From the NCBI GenBank assembly GCA_030407315.1, contig JALQPE010003282.1, forward strand, positions 97,990 through 161,989: a stretch of 64,000 nt of DNA. Direction: 5' to 3'. Origin of the DNA: Asparagopsis taxiformis. Taxonomy: Eukaryota; Rhodophyta; Florideophyceae; Bonnemaisoniales; Bonnemaisoniaceae. The notes beneath the pieces were generated by a model. The model was not told the origin of the DNA and searched no databases. It was given only the letters and a program-made list of their open reading frames with translations. The stretch's first letter is position 1. Each line of letters opens with the position of its first letter. The translations under genes and the position numbers were made by a program. Positions 1-10,062 of the stretch are shown here, piece by piece.

Positions 1-176
1 GGCATGGCTAGTCTAGCCTTCGAACAGTACAATGAACGACTAAATGTCATTTCCTGAATGCAGCTTCCACTATGGATGTAATCAACGACAAAGTTTTTTT
101 TCAGAGCCTGCCCCTACCTGAAAGGGTTCGAACATCGAATTTTTACTGGTGAATCAAGTCTGGAGCATGGTCAACC

Positions 177-1418
177 CTACATACTATCATATCCAGGCCA
201 GTCATCAAACTCCATCGCCAGCCTCCTCCTTACCCTGTCCCTATAGAGCTCCTGGGAGCGGGCCCTCTTACGAGAGATGTTGTCTCCAGTATTGACAAGA
301 TAGTTCTGTAGCGACTTATAGAAGGACTGGTCACTGTCACGAAGCGTATTGAACTTGACGTGGATGTTTGTCAGTGCCACACAAGTACGGAAAACCAGAT
401 CGTACGTGTCTTCGTTCCACTTGTACTTGTTGGACATGACAGTCCATAAGCTTGACAGGCGACCAAAATAGTTCTCCACAATAATTCTGTCACTTGACAG
501 CTCCTCATTGAACACCTCGTCAGCAGTCAGAGTCCCATTAATTGGCTTCTTAACTGGATGAATCATCCTGATGTGCCTTGTTCCACCCTGATATCCCTTG
601 TCACCGAGTATGCCCCATTGATTAGGGTAGGTGTCATCCCATTCCCCATCCTCATCAAGTTCAGCCATGTCACTGCCTTAGGCCACGGAACTCTCGTGAA
701 AATCCAGGTTATCATAGAAGATGTCAATATCCGAAATAGATCCAGGGCGATGCTTGCTGCAGCCAATAGCGTATCCACGTGGAATGACAGACACCTCGGT
801 TTTGTATCCGTACAGCTTGTGCTTACCACTGAAATATAACTTGCCCTCACGCATATTCCCAGATGGACGATTAGTCTGCTGAAAAGTGACATCTGTGGCA
901 TATCGACAAAAATCGAACGTCGAGAAAACCTGGCCTTCCAACATCTCCTTCTTCATAGTGTACTTGGAGTTCATTCTTGTCACTGCGAATTTGTACAGCT
1001 CCGGCCAATTATTCCAGTATCCCATGATCAGCTTCTAGAAGGTTGGCCCTTTCATATCAAAATCAAACCAGACATCTGCCACGTCGAAGGATGCTTGAGC
1101 ACAGTGAGTGTCATGAAAGAACATCCTTGGGCTGATGCTTTGACTTACGACCTCTCCCGACGTTCCACGTGGACTGAACATGGGTGTTCATTCGTGTCCA
1201 AATATAGTCAAATTCAGACTCCGTGAAATTTGTCATCGTTTTGATGGTATCGGGCCCTCCCTTTGACACGTAACAGTCCAGAAGCGGACATGCTGACACT
1301 TCATCATCGGACGAGTCATCACGGGAACACTCGACTGAATGCGGTTACGGTGGGTCCCAGCGGCCTCACTGAGCATGATAAGGGTCCTATTGACGTTGGG
1401 GGTAGCGTTGGTAGACAT
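177..1418 (-). pseudogene. PIF/Harbinger-type DDE transposase, decayed
   Basis: This is a DDE endonuclease of a cut-and-paste DNA transposon, read leftward from an ATG at 1418. The catalytic part carries a GDKGYQGG stretch near 600 (second Asp) and DRIIVENYFGRL near 480 (Glu region), typical of HARBI1-like DDE_4 proteins. The N-terminal part (1299-1111) has the helical ESEFDYIWTRM segment that precedes the catalytic core in these proteins. The reading frame is broken: a frame change lies between 1300 and 1230, another between about 1110 and 1025, and an in-frame TAA at 678-680 separates 1025-678 from 668-177. The gene is therefore dead. The first 176 bases hold no recognisable end of the element, which may be cut by the window edge. 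Family assignment is by motif recognition, without a database search. Confidence 0.75.
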
Positions 1419-1498
1419 GTTGTTGAGCTGTGAGTGGATGAGTGGCCTGTAGAGGTATGTGGATGGTGAGAGTGGTCTGGACTGGGGTAAGTGGCTAC

Positions 1499-1505
1499 TT
1501 TTATA
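1499..1505 (-). promoter_or_regulatory. TATA-like box of the Harbinger transposase
   Basis: TATAAAA reads on the minus strand about 80 bases upstream of the ATG at 1418. It is a plausible core promoter of the transposon; position and sequence are the only evidence. Confidence 0.35.
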
Positions 1506-2835
1506 CTCTATTGGATTTTAACTACTATGAAGAAAACCTGTGTCTGGAATAATCGTGGTCATCTAGTTTCACGCTTGGAAATTAGGAAATATATCGATCT
1601 TTGATCAAATGGTCGATCTGTGATGATTCAATCTGCAATTATTCAAGTGTTATGTTTTAGATCAATTTTCTAGGATTTTTTGAAATGAACATATTATATA
1701 GTCGCTTTCTAAATATTTACTTAAAAGCCATTATTTGATCAAGAGGTCTATTGCAAGCTGCACGTCTCGGCGTTTCTCATATCGATCCTGTGCCAGTTCT
1801 CACACCAGTTAATATATTCTGAAAGAGCAAAGCTCTATAAACGACAGAGGATTCTCACACAACTGCTTACAACGATTAACTTGTTTCGGTATTACGAAAC
1901 TTCCTCTCATCAATACCTCATCTAGAATCAGCGTCACATGTTTGTCAGTATTACATTCTATATACATCCCATATAGCTGCTGAGCGCATTACTGGTCTAT
2001 ACCGATCCCGCATGTTCTATCTACCATCCTCTCTAGTCCACTAATTTAGAGGTAGGATCTGTTCGCATCCAAGTACTTCTCACACAACCTCATTTCACGG
2101 TCGATGTCTTTTCTGATGCCCCGGCTGCACTCATGAGTACATAGGTCACAAAAGCATTGCGGTAGTATCTTTACACTTTTCGGTACAAATCGCACAGATT
2201 TCCTTTGCGAACTGAACGGATTCAATTTTACCAAACGTTTGATCACTAGGTTGCCACATGGGATCATGTACCAAGCCGGCCGTCCACTCGGAATTTCAGT
2301 GTAGAGTTACGCCGGAGATGGCGAATTAAAAGAATGTTCTAGGCCAGGAAAAAGCTTTTCGAGGTAGAGTTCGGCGTAAATGTATATGTGCACTTTTGAC
2401 ATGTCGGTGGGAAGCGCGGAGAGCGTTGCCGCTGACGATGTTGGTAATGGTTGTCTCCGGCTGGTCTATATGAGTAGAAGGCGCTTGTAAGATGGCTGGA
2501 AGCCACGCCTTATTTGACTAGAGTCAGAAAAATGAGCAAATATACGAATTCTGATCATAAACTTGTTCTGATCTATCTCGAAATGTTGTAGCAGCTTTTT
2601 GACTCTGCCAGGTACTGCAGTGCCAGAAAGCATACGTTCGTCCTTCACAGACTCAGCCATGCGAAGACGAGAGAGTATTGTGGAGTGACGGATACGGAGG
2701 AATTAAAAGAAGGATTTGTTTGCAGGCTTAATGACTATTTTTGATTGTAAGGAGCGGAACCAATTCGATTTTGGTCCTTTTCTAAAACAGCACGTACGAG
2801 CTGGAACATTGATTCCTGCATTTTGAAGAACAATT
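1506..2835. other. AT-rich stretch without a recognisable gene
   Basis: No coding potential stands out on either strand; open frames are under 75 codons and resemble nothing known. It probably consists of remnants of older transposons between the Harbinger gene and the insertion that follows. Confidence 0.5.
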
Positions 2836-3666
2836 TGTAGGGCCAGCCGGGATCATTCCTGGAACTCCCCCTTGCGACCACCATCATGGCGGTCGCAAGG
2901 GGGAGTTTCAGAATCGCTTGCCGGGCTGGGGCGAGTTGAACTGCATCGCACTGTTCAACTTGCGTTTCGCACGTCGCTCGGTCGCAGTGGCGGCCGGGTG
3001 GTACAACGGCGGAACACGCAGGGATCAGTCGCTACACGGGATTCGCGGGCCGGCGCAAGCCCTGATCTCAGGGTGAAGTCACCGAGTAAACTCGAGCACA
3101 ACGCGATCTACCCAGGGGTCGTAAATCCCTGGCCGAGTAGTATGCAACGCAACGCGCGGTATCACGGCGCGGCGCGACGCAGTTCGACGGTCGGTATATG
3201 CGGCGCGCGCGCACGTACGTTGGCGATCGTGAGCAATCTGCATGCAACGTTGTAACACAATCGGTCCTCGCGACGCGCTTGACGCTTAACTCGTAGCTGC
3301 GAAAGTGCTGACTGTTTATTGGTAAGATGCGAAGCAGAACAACCATTAGTAGCTAACTACTCAGTACAGGTTGTCCTTGCGCGGCCGGCCGGCGGCCGCT
3401 CGCTCGCAAGCAAAAAAGGGAATATTTTGGGAAAAGACTTTCGTCATAAAAAACCCAAAAAGGGGAAATAAAGGGAAATTCGTAGAAATCGCTACACGTG
3501 GCGCTGGGCTCGCAATCGCCCGCGCTCGCGCAGGCGCGCCGTGAGACTTAATTGAATTGCCACGCGTACGCTCGCTTACTAACTAACTAAACGCGGATGC
3601 AAGCGGACTCAACTCGACGTTATCGCTTCAACCCGCGTGCGCGTTCTCGACATAAATTGCGCCACA
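2836..3666. mobile_element. GC-rich 831 bp insertion with LTR-like ends
   Basis: The segment begins TGTAGGGCC and ends GCGCCACA, so it has TG...CA termini. It is bordered on both sides by AATT (2832-2835 and 3667-3670), a possible 4 bp target duplication. It interrupts the Ty3/gypsy reverse transcriptase just after the YMDD motif, so it looks younger than that element. Base composition is clearly more GC-rich than both flanks, and no protein is encoded. It could be a solo LTR. The weak points are the short duplication and that I could not prove the left flank continues the gypsy gene. Confidence 0.4.
2863..2907. repeat. 17 bp perfect inverted repeat, 11 bp loop
   Basis: Arms 2863-2879 and 2891-2907 are exact reverse complements (core CTTGCGACC / GGTCGCAAG) around an 11-base loop. 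It lies just inside the left end of the GC-rich insertion and could form a strong hairpin. Confidence 0.8.
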
Positions 3667-4769
3667 AATTCCAGTAGATCATCCATGTAAGCAACCAAGA
3701 AAACATCAATACAATCATAGAAAATCTGGTTCATCAAGGTCTGGAACGTTGCAGGAGCGCTACACAGACCCATAGGCATGACAAGATATTCGAACTGCCC
3801 ATATTTTGTATTAAACGCTGTTTTCTCGATGTCTTCCGGCTTCACCCTGATCTGATGGAACCCCGTCTTGAGGTCTAGCTTTGAAAAATATTTTGATCCC
3901 CCAAGGCGATCAAACATTTCATCAGATCTCGGCAATGGAGCATTGTTCCTCTTCGTGATTCGATTCAAAGCTCGATAATCGACTACTCCACGAAGCTTGT
4001 CTTTCTCTTAGACAAAGAACAGCGGAGCTCCATATGGTGACTTACTTGATCTTATCTTTCCTTTCTTCAGCAGTTCTTCGACATATTCCTTAGCTGCTCT
4101 TAGTTCTGCGGGAGACTGCTGAAACAGAGGTCTTAGTGGAGTTTTATCATCTTTCTGAACATCGATCGCGTGATCTACTATTCGCTTGGGAGGAAGTCCA
4201 TCTGGAAGATCACTTCTGAACACTTCCTGGTACTTTTTAAGTAACTTCCTCAACCTCTCACTGTGTTTGGAACCTTTTATTCCCTGAATATTTTCCTTAT
4301 CGAAAACTTGATACACTTCAAAATCATTACTGTTCTTCCTGTTCCGTAACATTCTTCTGAATTTTCTCACTCCAGGATTCGTCACATGAATCCTTGGATC
4401 ATCAGGATCTTTACTGGCGTGAAGCAACTGATGGCCACATTTCACAATCCTTTTCTTGTAATCGATAACTGGATTGTGGGCGACATGCCATAGCATCCCC
4501 AAAAGAACATCATACCTACAATTGGCAACAACCCAATTTGATGTATAGGTATGTGAACCCATATTACATGCTCCTTTGATGATTACTTCAGATTCTTCTT
4601 CCGTGGAACCTTTTCGAGAGTGTGAGACTTGTATTTTCTCTTTCTGAATCATGCAATTTCCTAGAGAGTTCTGCTTCCTCAGAAACTCGGCCCCTACCAC
4701 GTTAGTATTGGATCCATCATCTTTCAATACTTTCACTAGTAATCCGTTCAACTTTCCATGGAAAACCAA
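3667..4769 (-). pseudogene. Ty3/gypsy pol fragment (protease-like + RT)
   Basis: The first segment (4769-4008) contains a retropepsin-like stretch with DDGSNTNVV where an active enzyme would have a D(T/S)G triad, and later DVQKDDKTPLRPLFQQSP leading into RT. After a stop near 4008 the next segment (3968 leftward) is a good RT palm: KLDLKTGFHQIRV, the GQFEYLVMPMGL motif and catalytic YMDD near 3690. The stop sits inside the RT palm between the two segments, and the gene is cut off after YMDDLLEF by the neighbouring insertion. No ATG opens the frame at 4769, so this is a continuation of a polyprotein. It cannot be functional as it stands. Confidence 0.75.
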
Positions 4770-4990
4770 TAATGGATCTACTGGTATAGTTTCATGAGTA
4801 GGGATGCATTATTTCCCAACAATAGAATTTGATTCGGCTTCCAGGACTCTCGGATCTACACGGCCATTCTCCTGCCTTGGAACAGCCCTTCCTGGCTTTT
4901 CTGTTCTCTTAACTTGCGCATCAGCGCATCGAAAATTCACACTCCTTTCAGGTCCATCCTGAGCGTATAACTTATTTTTAGGAGGACCGA

Positions 4991-5911
4991 CTAGTTTTCC
5001 TGTGGAAAGGAACTCGGTGCTCCCCAATGAACTTGAGTGTTTTTCGTATTAAGCCTCCTCTTAACTTCCCCTTTGTGCCTATACGCTCTGCAACCGAGCT
5101 TGTGACATAAAAAGCATAGGTTCTCACGAATATCCTTCCTCTTCTGGGCATTCATGGAATGGCGTTTCTCGAAGTTGCCGATTTCCATGGGAGCGTACCC
5201 GGAATAACTTGAAGGAACAACTTTTCCTGTATAGAACCCAGCTCCGTAATAACCAAAATCAACGCTAAGAGCAATGTTTGCAGCGGCATCGAGGTCCGAT
5301 GGATTTTTCTTGCGAACATCAAGAAGAATATGAGCCTTAAGACCTTCACAGAAACGAGCCAACTTCTCACCCTCACTCATATCCTGGATATTGATTACGA
5401 TGTTCCTAAACTCGGAAAGATATGCAGAAACGCTTGTTTTCTGTATCAACTTGTTGAGCTTGTCGCGAGCTCTAACAGCACTATATTGAGGAACAAACTC
5501 TTGCATAACCAGGTTTGAGAAGGCCTCCCAAGAATCAGGCATTTTCGCTCCGTTGACAACGGTAAACCACCAGTTGGCAGCCACCCCTGTCATGAACGTC
5601 GAAGCGAACTCAATAGCTTTTTTATCGGATATTTCTGCACCCGAGCCTACCTGAATGAGAGAAATGTACCCTCCAACAGAGTGTAGCCACGTCCGAACAG
5701 AAAATGCATCACCCGTTCCGTCGAATATCGGGGGCTTATTGAGCTTCAATAACGATATAATGGCAGTGTTCTTCCCAGAATTAAAACCATAAAAAACTTC
5801 TTTCTCCTTCAACAACAAATTCGCAGATTCCAATTTTTGAATGGATTCGTCCTTTGACGACGGGCCCTCTACCCGTGGAGAGAGGAATTTCAGCACCCTG
5901 ATCACACCCAC
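4991..5911 (-). pseudogene. Ty3/gypsy gag-like protein
   Basis: The open frame of about 300 codons has the retrotransposon gag core (TGVAANWWFTVV, then SWEAFSNLVMQEFVPQY and SAYLSEFRNIV), which forms the capsid of virus-like particles. Near its end is CFLCHKLGCRAYRHK, a degenerate zinc-knuckle-like stretch. The frame has no ATG at its left-most open position (5911 is a GTG), so the true start is upstream or lost. It ends before the pol segments, and the gap 4770-4990 is closed in this frame. Listed as a pseudogene because the parent element is truncated. Confidence 0.7.
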
Positions 5912-6239
5912 CCCAGGGAATGTGGTTCAACGATCCGTTTGGGATATCCCCACCAGTTTACGATGTAAACCCTTCAGTGTCCTTACCCTATAAGAAAGTT
6001 TCTCGAGTTGACCGTACTCAACTTTTCTCAAGTTTTCCTCTCTCCTCTCCACCCCTCTTAGTCCAAGTCCTTACCCCTATCAAGCCTGCTTTACCCGTAT
6101 CCGTGACCCTGTCGGTCCACCTAGCTAACAGCCAACAAGTGGAATAGGATGTATAGGGAATACAACTGGCGACAGCACAGGACTGGTCAGAGGATAGTCT
6201 TGAGATTCAAGAATCCCTCCAGGTAGCTAGACTTGCGAT

Positions 6240-6480
6240 CTAGGTTCTGTAAGTAGGATGTCTGGCTCTCCAGCCCTCAGACACCAGCTGGCCCTCCTGC
6301 CCTCAGGTACATCCCGGCTCTCCTGCCCTCGGGTTGACCACTTACAGCTGTAAGTGGTCAACCCGAGGGACTAGTCCCTCCTGTAGGCCCTTAGTTACCT
6401 GAACTTCCTGCCCTCAGGTTACCTACCCTCGCTCAAGGGGTACCAGACACTACAGTTCTTACACCTAGCACTCCGGTCCT
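6240..6480. repeat. Degenerate CTCCTGCCCTCAGG repeats
   Basis: Variants of CTCCTGCCCTCAGG(T) recur at irregular 25-45 base spacing through this stretch. They surround the 44 bp palindrome. No coding function is visible; this may be part of the gypsy LTR or leader. Confidence 0.5.
6326..6369. repeat. 44 bp perfect palindrome
   Basis: The 22-base arms 6326-6347 and 6348-6369 are exact reverse complements with no spacer, centred on ACAG|CTGT. It would extrude as a cruciform or fold as an RNA hairpin. Confidence 0.85.
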
Positions 6481-6682
6481 CAGGTGTTTAGTAACTCCCA
6501 ACGATGGCTTTCAGCCAAGAGCTTGCAATCGGTCGACGTTTGCCGAACTGCTCACTCAGTGCGCCTGTAGAAGGCGATGCTACCAGTGAAACGAATGTGT
6601 ATACGGGATAGCTGAGTGGTAGTTGTTTTCGTTGAATGACCGATGATGCCTCCGATCCCCCAAGACCGGAGTTGACTATGCC

Positions 6683-6690
6683 TTTTTATA
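6683..6690 (-). promoter_or_regulatory. TATA box, probably of the Ty3/gypsy element
   Basis: TATAAAAA on the minus strand directs transcription toward gag. Together with its distance from gag it suggests the U3 part of a 5' LTR. Confidence 0.35.
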
Positions 6691-6698
6691 CCCACACA

Positions 6699-6728
6699 TA
6701 GAATTAGTTCGACATCGAACTAATTCTA
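6699..6728. repeat. 14 bp inverted repeat with 2 bp spacer
   Basis: TAGAATTAGTTCGA (6699-6712) is the exact reverse complement of 6715-6728. It lies between the gypsy leader and the piggyBac-like element. Confidence 0.75.
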
Positions 6729-7037
6729 GAAAATACTAATCAAAAAAAATTATGCCATCAAAATAAATCTAACATGATGCCATCATGATATCACTCGATG
6801 ACATAGCCAACCAGATACTTCTAGGCGTAACAGCAAGTTACTTTCTAGCAGCCTATTGTCTATCGGACATTAAAATTTCCTCATATGAGGTCAACCCTGG
6901 CCTCATATGAGGCAGAAAAACAATCTACTAGAAATTATTAGAATTGAGCATTCCCTCTTTATATCGCTTTTATAAAACTTCTAACGCAAGCATTGCATTT
7001 TATAAAGCATTGCTTGCCTTTCGGACACATGTCCTCA

Positions 7038-7105
7038 CATGGCTGAGTGGTTGGCACCTCTCGGGAAAGCCAGAGCGCGGAGGTTCGACTCCTCGCTGAG
7101 ATGCT
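7038..7105 (+). tRNA. tRNA-like sequence (degenerate, Pol III A and B boxes)
   Basis: TGGCTGAGTGG (7040-7050) matches a Pol III A box and GGTTCGACTCC (7082-7092) a B box, at tRNA-like spacing. The flanks do not form a good acceptor stem and the T-stem has at least one mismatch, so this is a tRNA pseudogene or a tRNA-derived promoter rather than a working tRNA. It lies inside the piggyBac-like element, downstream of the transposase stop. Confidence 0.45.
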
Positions 7106-7428
7106 TAGGCAGCTCGAAAATTCTCTTCGGAGAACTCGCCGATTCTTAGTTGCAACTTCTGCTTTAGGATGCTTACGCGCCTACTTGAACATGAGACAGT
7201 ATAAGGTGACATTTCATAAAGGGGAATTCCGCCATAAGCAGAAGTTTACTGAGCAAGTCGAGAACGCAAGTCAGAATCGGAGGGGGCTAAAGGAGTATCT
7301 CATTTTTCTATTTTGGATATCAATGCGTGACTAAAGGGCGTTTAAAGCACCCATAGAGAGAGCATACTTAGTAAAAAGGACCTTCGTAGGAAAGATCGTG
7401 ACACATCTCGACATGCTTTTTAAAGCAA

Positions 7429-9559
7429 TCACGACCTGTCTGATGGTGACAGATAAAGACATCCTTTCGGTATAGTCGTTTTGCAAGTGGAGCATACGAA
7501 CTTCGACTTCTTCGTTCCCTTGCAAATATCGCAACGACCTTGATAGATAGCATTGCTATGCCTACCATTGGAAGTCCTGCGAGTGCGAGTAGTCGGCGTC
7601 AAATGAGTTCCAATGCCACTACCGCTCTCCATCTCTTCCACATCAGGTGCATCTGATTGTCGCTGACGTAATCCAATTGCATCCATGGAGTTGTCAATCA
7701 ATCCTTCAGCCAATTGGGTATAGAACTGATGAGGTGTCATCCTACCCCTGTTATGCATGGCTCCACAGTACAGCTTCCATGCATCCACGACGCATATGGC
7801 CAGAAGTGACGTGTTGACACGTGCCGACCATTCTTTGACCTCAAATTTCTTCTCCAGCATAAGGTCATCTTGGCGACATCGGTTGTGACGGTCCACCTGC
7901 GAGCAAGTCGCATAATATGTTTCACATACTTGCGGGATCTGAATGTCAATTTCCTCCTTCCATGTCCTTCCATTCCTGCTTCGATAACGCTCTCGGAATA
8001 TTGGCGTCCCAGGCTGAGTAGTACCGGCTGTACTAATAAAGTACCTTCTGTCACGGTCGACCCACATCACTGCCATCAGATCCGGACCATCTCTATCTTT
8101 AGCAACCATAGACACGTGTTCACCCTTTCCAGTGACTTCCAAGTGGGACAAATGCTGGAGCGGGTATCCCTTTGTAGCATTCTTGACGACACCAGTGAAA
8201 CGTAGCCCATGCTTGAAGAGTATTTCTGCCGTTTCAACAGAGGAAAAGTATGAATCGGCGCACACGAGGCGATGAGTATAAAACCATGGTTCGACGAGCC
8301 TTAATGTGACGGCAGCACCACGCGTCGTTTCGGACTCGAATGGTTTTCCACGTGTCTCCTCAACTGACATCACAACATCCATCCTGAGAATTATGCCACT
8401 ATTGCCACATGATGCAGTTTTCAGCTCACATCCATTCTCAGGCTTACGGTCCATCGCGACGTAATTTGGGAGTCCGATGTCGATCCAGTCACCTCCCAGA
8501 CCATACCACCTTGACATACTCTCATTCACACATATAGAATCTGAAGGGAATACCTGAGAGCTTCTGTGGTCATTGATGGCGGTGATAAACTCAGATATGA
8601 CACACCACTGGTCAGTTTCGTCACGAACCTTGGAGTATGTCACGTACTGCCTCAGCTCTTCAAACCGTTTGCGTGACATGATGTGCCCGAGCATTGGTGT
8701 GGGGATGTATTTAGTCCCGGATTGACTACTCCAGAGAGAGCGCCTACCACTGAACTCAAATCGTGACATGAGTACAATGACTCCAAAATACTTCAAAATC
8801 TCTCCCAGCGAGGTCGATTTGAGATCTCGCTTTTCCAGCTCGTAATTGGAATATGACACGATAGTACTTAAAATCCCATCGGAAACATCCACTGGAAATA
8901 GTCATATGGTGTCATATCTGATGGACCGTGCCCCTCAGATATTATCTCATCCAATGTCCCAATCACCCTCCACGACCGATTGGGGCGCCAACCATTCATT
9001 TGCATAGATACATCAGATAAAATCCATTCCACGCCATTGCATATGACAACTGGCTCATCGGTTGACCCAATGTCGCATGGCTGATTATTAACACTCGTAC
9101 TCAAGTCACGCTCTTGCGGCGTGACTGCATCTGACTTTTCGGCCTCATTCCCGTCACTCCCGTTGTCTTGAGCTTGATCTCCTCCTTCGGTCCCATGGTC
9201 TTCTTCATCACCTGCAGGTGCCTTCACACTGCAGAGACGCAGGGATGTCACCTTGTTACCATTGGCCAGCTCCCACTCAGCCTCGATAGATGTCATCATT
9301 CGCTTGTTGCCTCTCTCTCCTTAATGACTCGAATGACAGTTCCGGATATCATCTTTGTCTTCCATCCGGCGCCATACATCCTGCGACATTTGGAGATAGA
9401 TTTCAGTTGTCTGGCAGGGGCGAGAACCCTGTTTCCGACAACTTGGCGACAATCAACTGGTTTCACCATTTTTTGTGATTTCAGGATCGAGATTGAGTTG
9501 ACGTAGTTTGCTGATGGAAGGATTAAAATGTCAGCATTCACTCTGCCCTGCCTTATCAT
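7429..9559 (-). pseudogene. piggyBac-type transposase (DDE_Tnp_1_7), frameshifted
   Basis: Reading leftward, three segments make up one transposase. The N-terminal segment (9559-9296) runs into GWKTKMISGTVIRVIKER. The second (9299-8868) continues with an acidic linker and ends TPYDYFQW, the usual lead-in to the piggyBac domain. The third (8892-7429, 487 codons) is the catalytic domain with ICVNESMSRWYGLGG, YVAMDRKPENG, LVCADSYFSS, the TYYATCSQVDRHNR stretch and a C-terminal Cys-rich finger (CDICKGTKKSKFVCSTC). One frameshift falls near 9300, in a GAGAGAG run, and one near 8885. The third segment opens with GTG, not ATG, so it is not an independent gene. The catalytic part itself is uninterrupted, so the damage looks recent. 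Confidence 0.8.
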
Positions 9560-9676
9560 TAATCTCGCCGGCGAGTCTTCTAGTGGTAAAAATGGAGCTA
9601 TTCGTTTATTTTTTCAATTTAAACTACAGTGGTAAAAAGTGGCCTCATATGAGGCCACTTGTCCGATAGACACTAT

Positions 9677-10054
9677 AATATATGAGTAAACTTAGTGTAA
9701 CTTGTAGTGTCTAAAATACACTAGTTTATACAGGCCATTGCTGGCATCAGCTTAGTTCGTTACAACTGCAGTTACGTACACATCCTTGTGGCGCCAAAGT
9801 GTTCCAAATTATTCCAATTTCCAAATTACCCCTTCAGGGAGGGTACCCTCGAACTTCCCATTTGGAGATAATCCAAACTCCTCCAATTACTGAGCTGTGA
9901 GTGTATAGTGTTATGATGACGCGAAATTGGAATGTGATCAGGTCAGAAGAAGACTCTTTTTCAGCCATACAGAAATGCCAATTGAGTAGAGTGGAAAACA
10001 AGTTTTCTTCTGTTTTACAGTTACACGTGTATAATCTTTGTGATCATATTTTCG
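9677..10054. other. Non-coding stretch between two DNA transposons
   Basis: Nothing recognisable was seen. It is ordinary mid-AT sequence separating the piggyBac-like element from the hAT target site. Confidence 0.5.
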
Positions 10055-10062
10055 GTGGCTTG

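Larger units (their letters stand above)
3667..6700 (-). mobile_element. Truncated Ty3/gypsy retrotransposon
   Basis: Gag, a protease-like region and the first part of reverse transcriptase read leftward. The order and the YMDD-type RT identify Ty3/gypsy. The element stops inside RT at about 3667, where the GC-rich insertion begins; the rest of RT, RNase H and integrase were not recognised further left. Upstream of gag, the 6150-6700 region is non-coding and contains a TATA box and palindromes, and may include the 5' LTR. I could not fix LTR borders because no second copy is present; the right boundary given is approximate. Confidence 0.7.
6857..9672 (-). mobile_element. Complete piggyBac-like element, CTAT target duplication
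   Basis: Both ends carry the exact 13 bp inverted repeat TGTCTATCGGACA (6857-6869; reverse complement 9660-9672). Directly outside on both sides is CTAT (6853-6856 and 9673-9676). Just inside are copies of the 12 bp palindrome CCTCATATGAGG: two on the left (6879-6890, 6901-6912) and one on the right (9643-9654), the last forming the core of a 24 bp palindrome at 9637-9660. The element encodes a frameshifted DDE_Tnp_1_7 transposase on the minus strand. piggyBac elements normally duplicate TTAA, so CTAT is unexpected. The left part also carries a tRNA-like Pol III promoter. Confidence 0.85.

Noticed and set aside
1..176. Left terminal repeat of the Harbinger-type element
   Set aside because: No inverse match was found near 1430-1560 or elsewhere nearby, so ends cannot be assigned.
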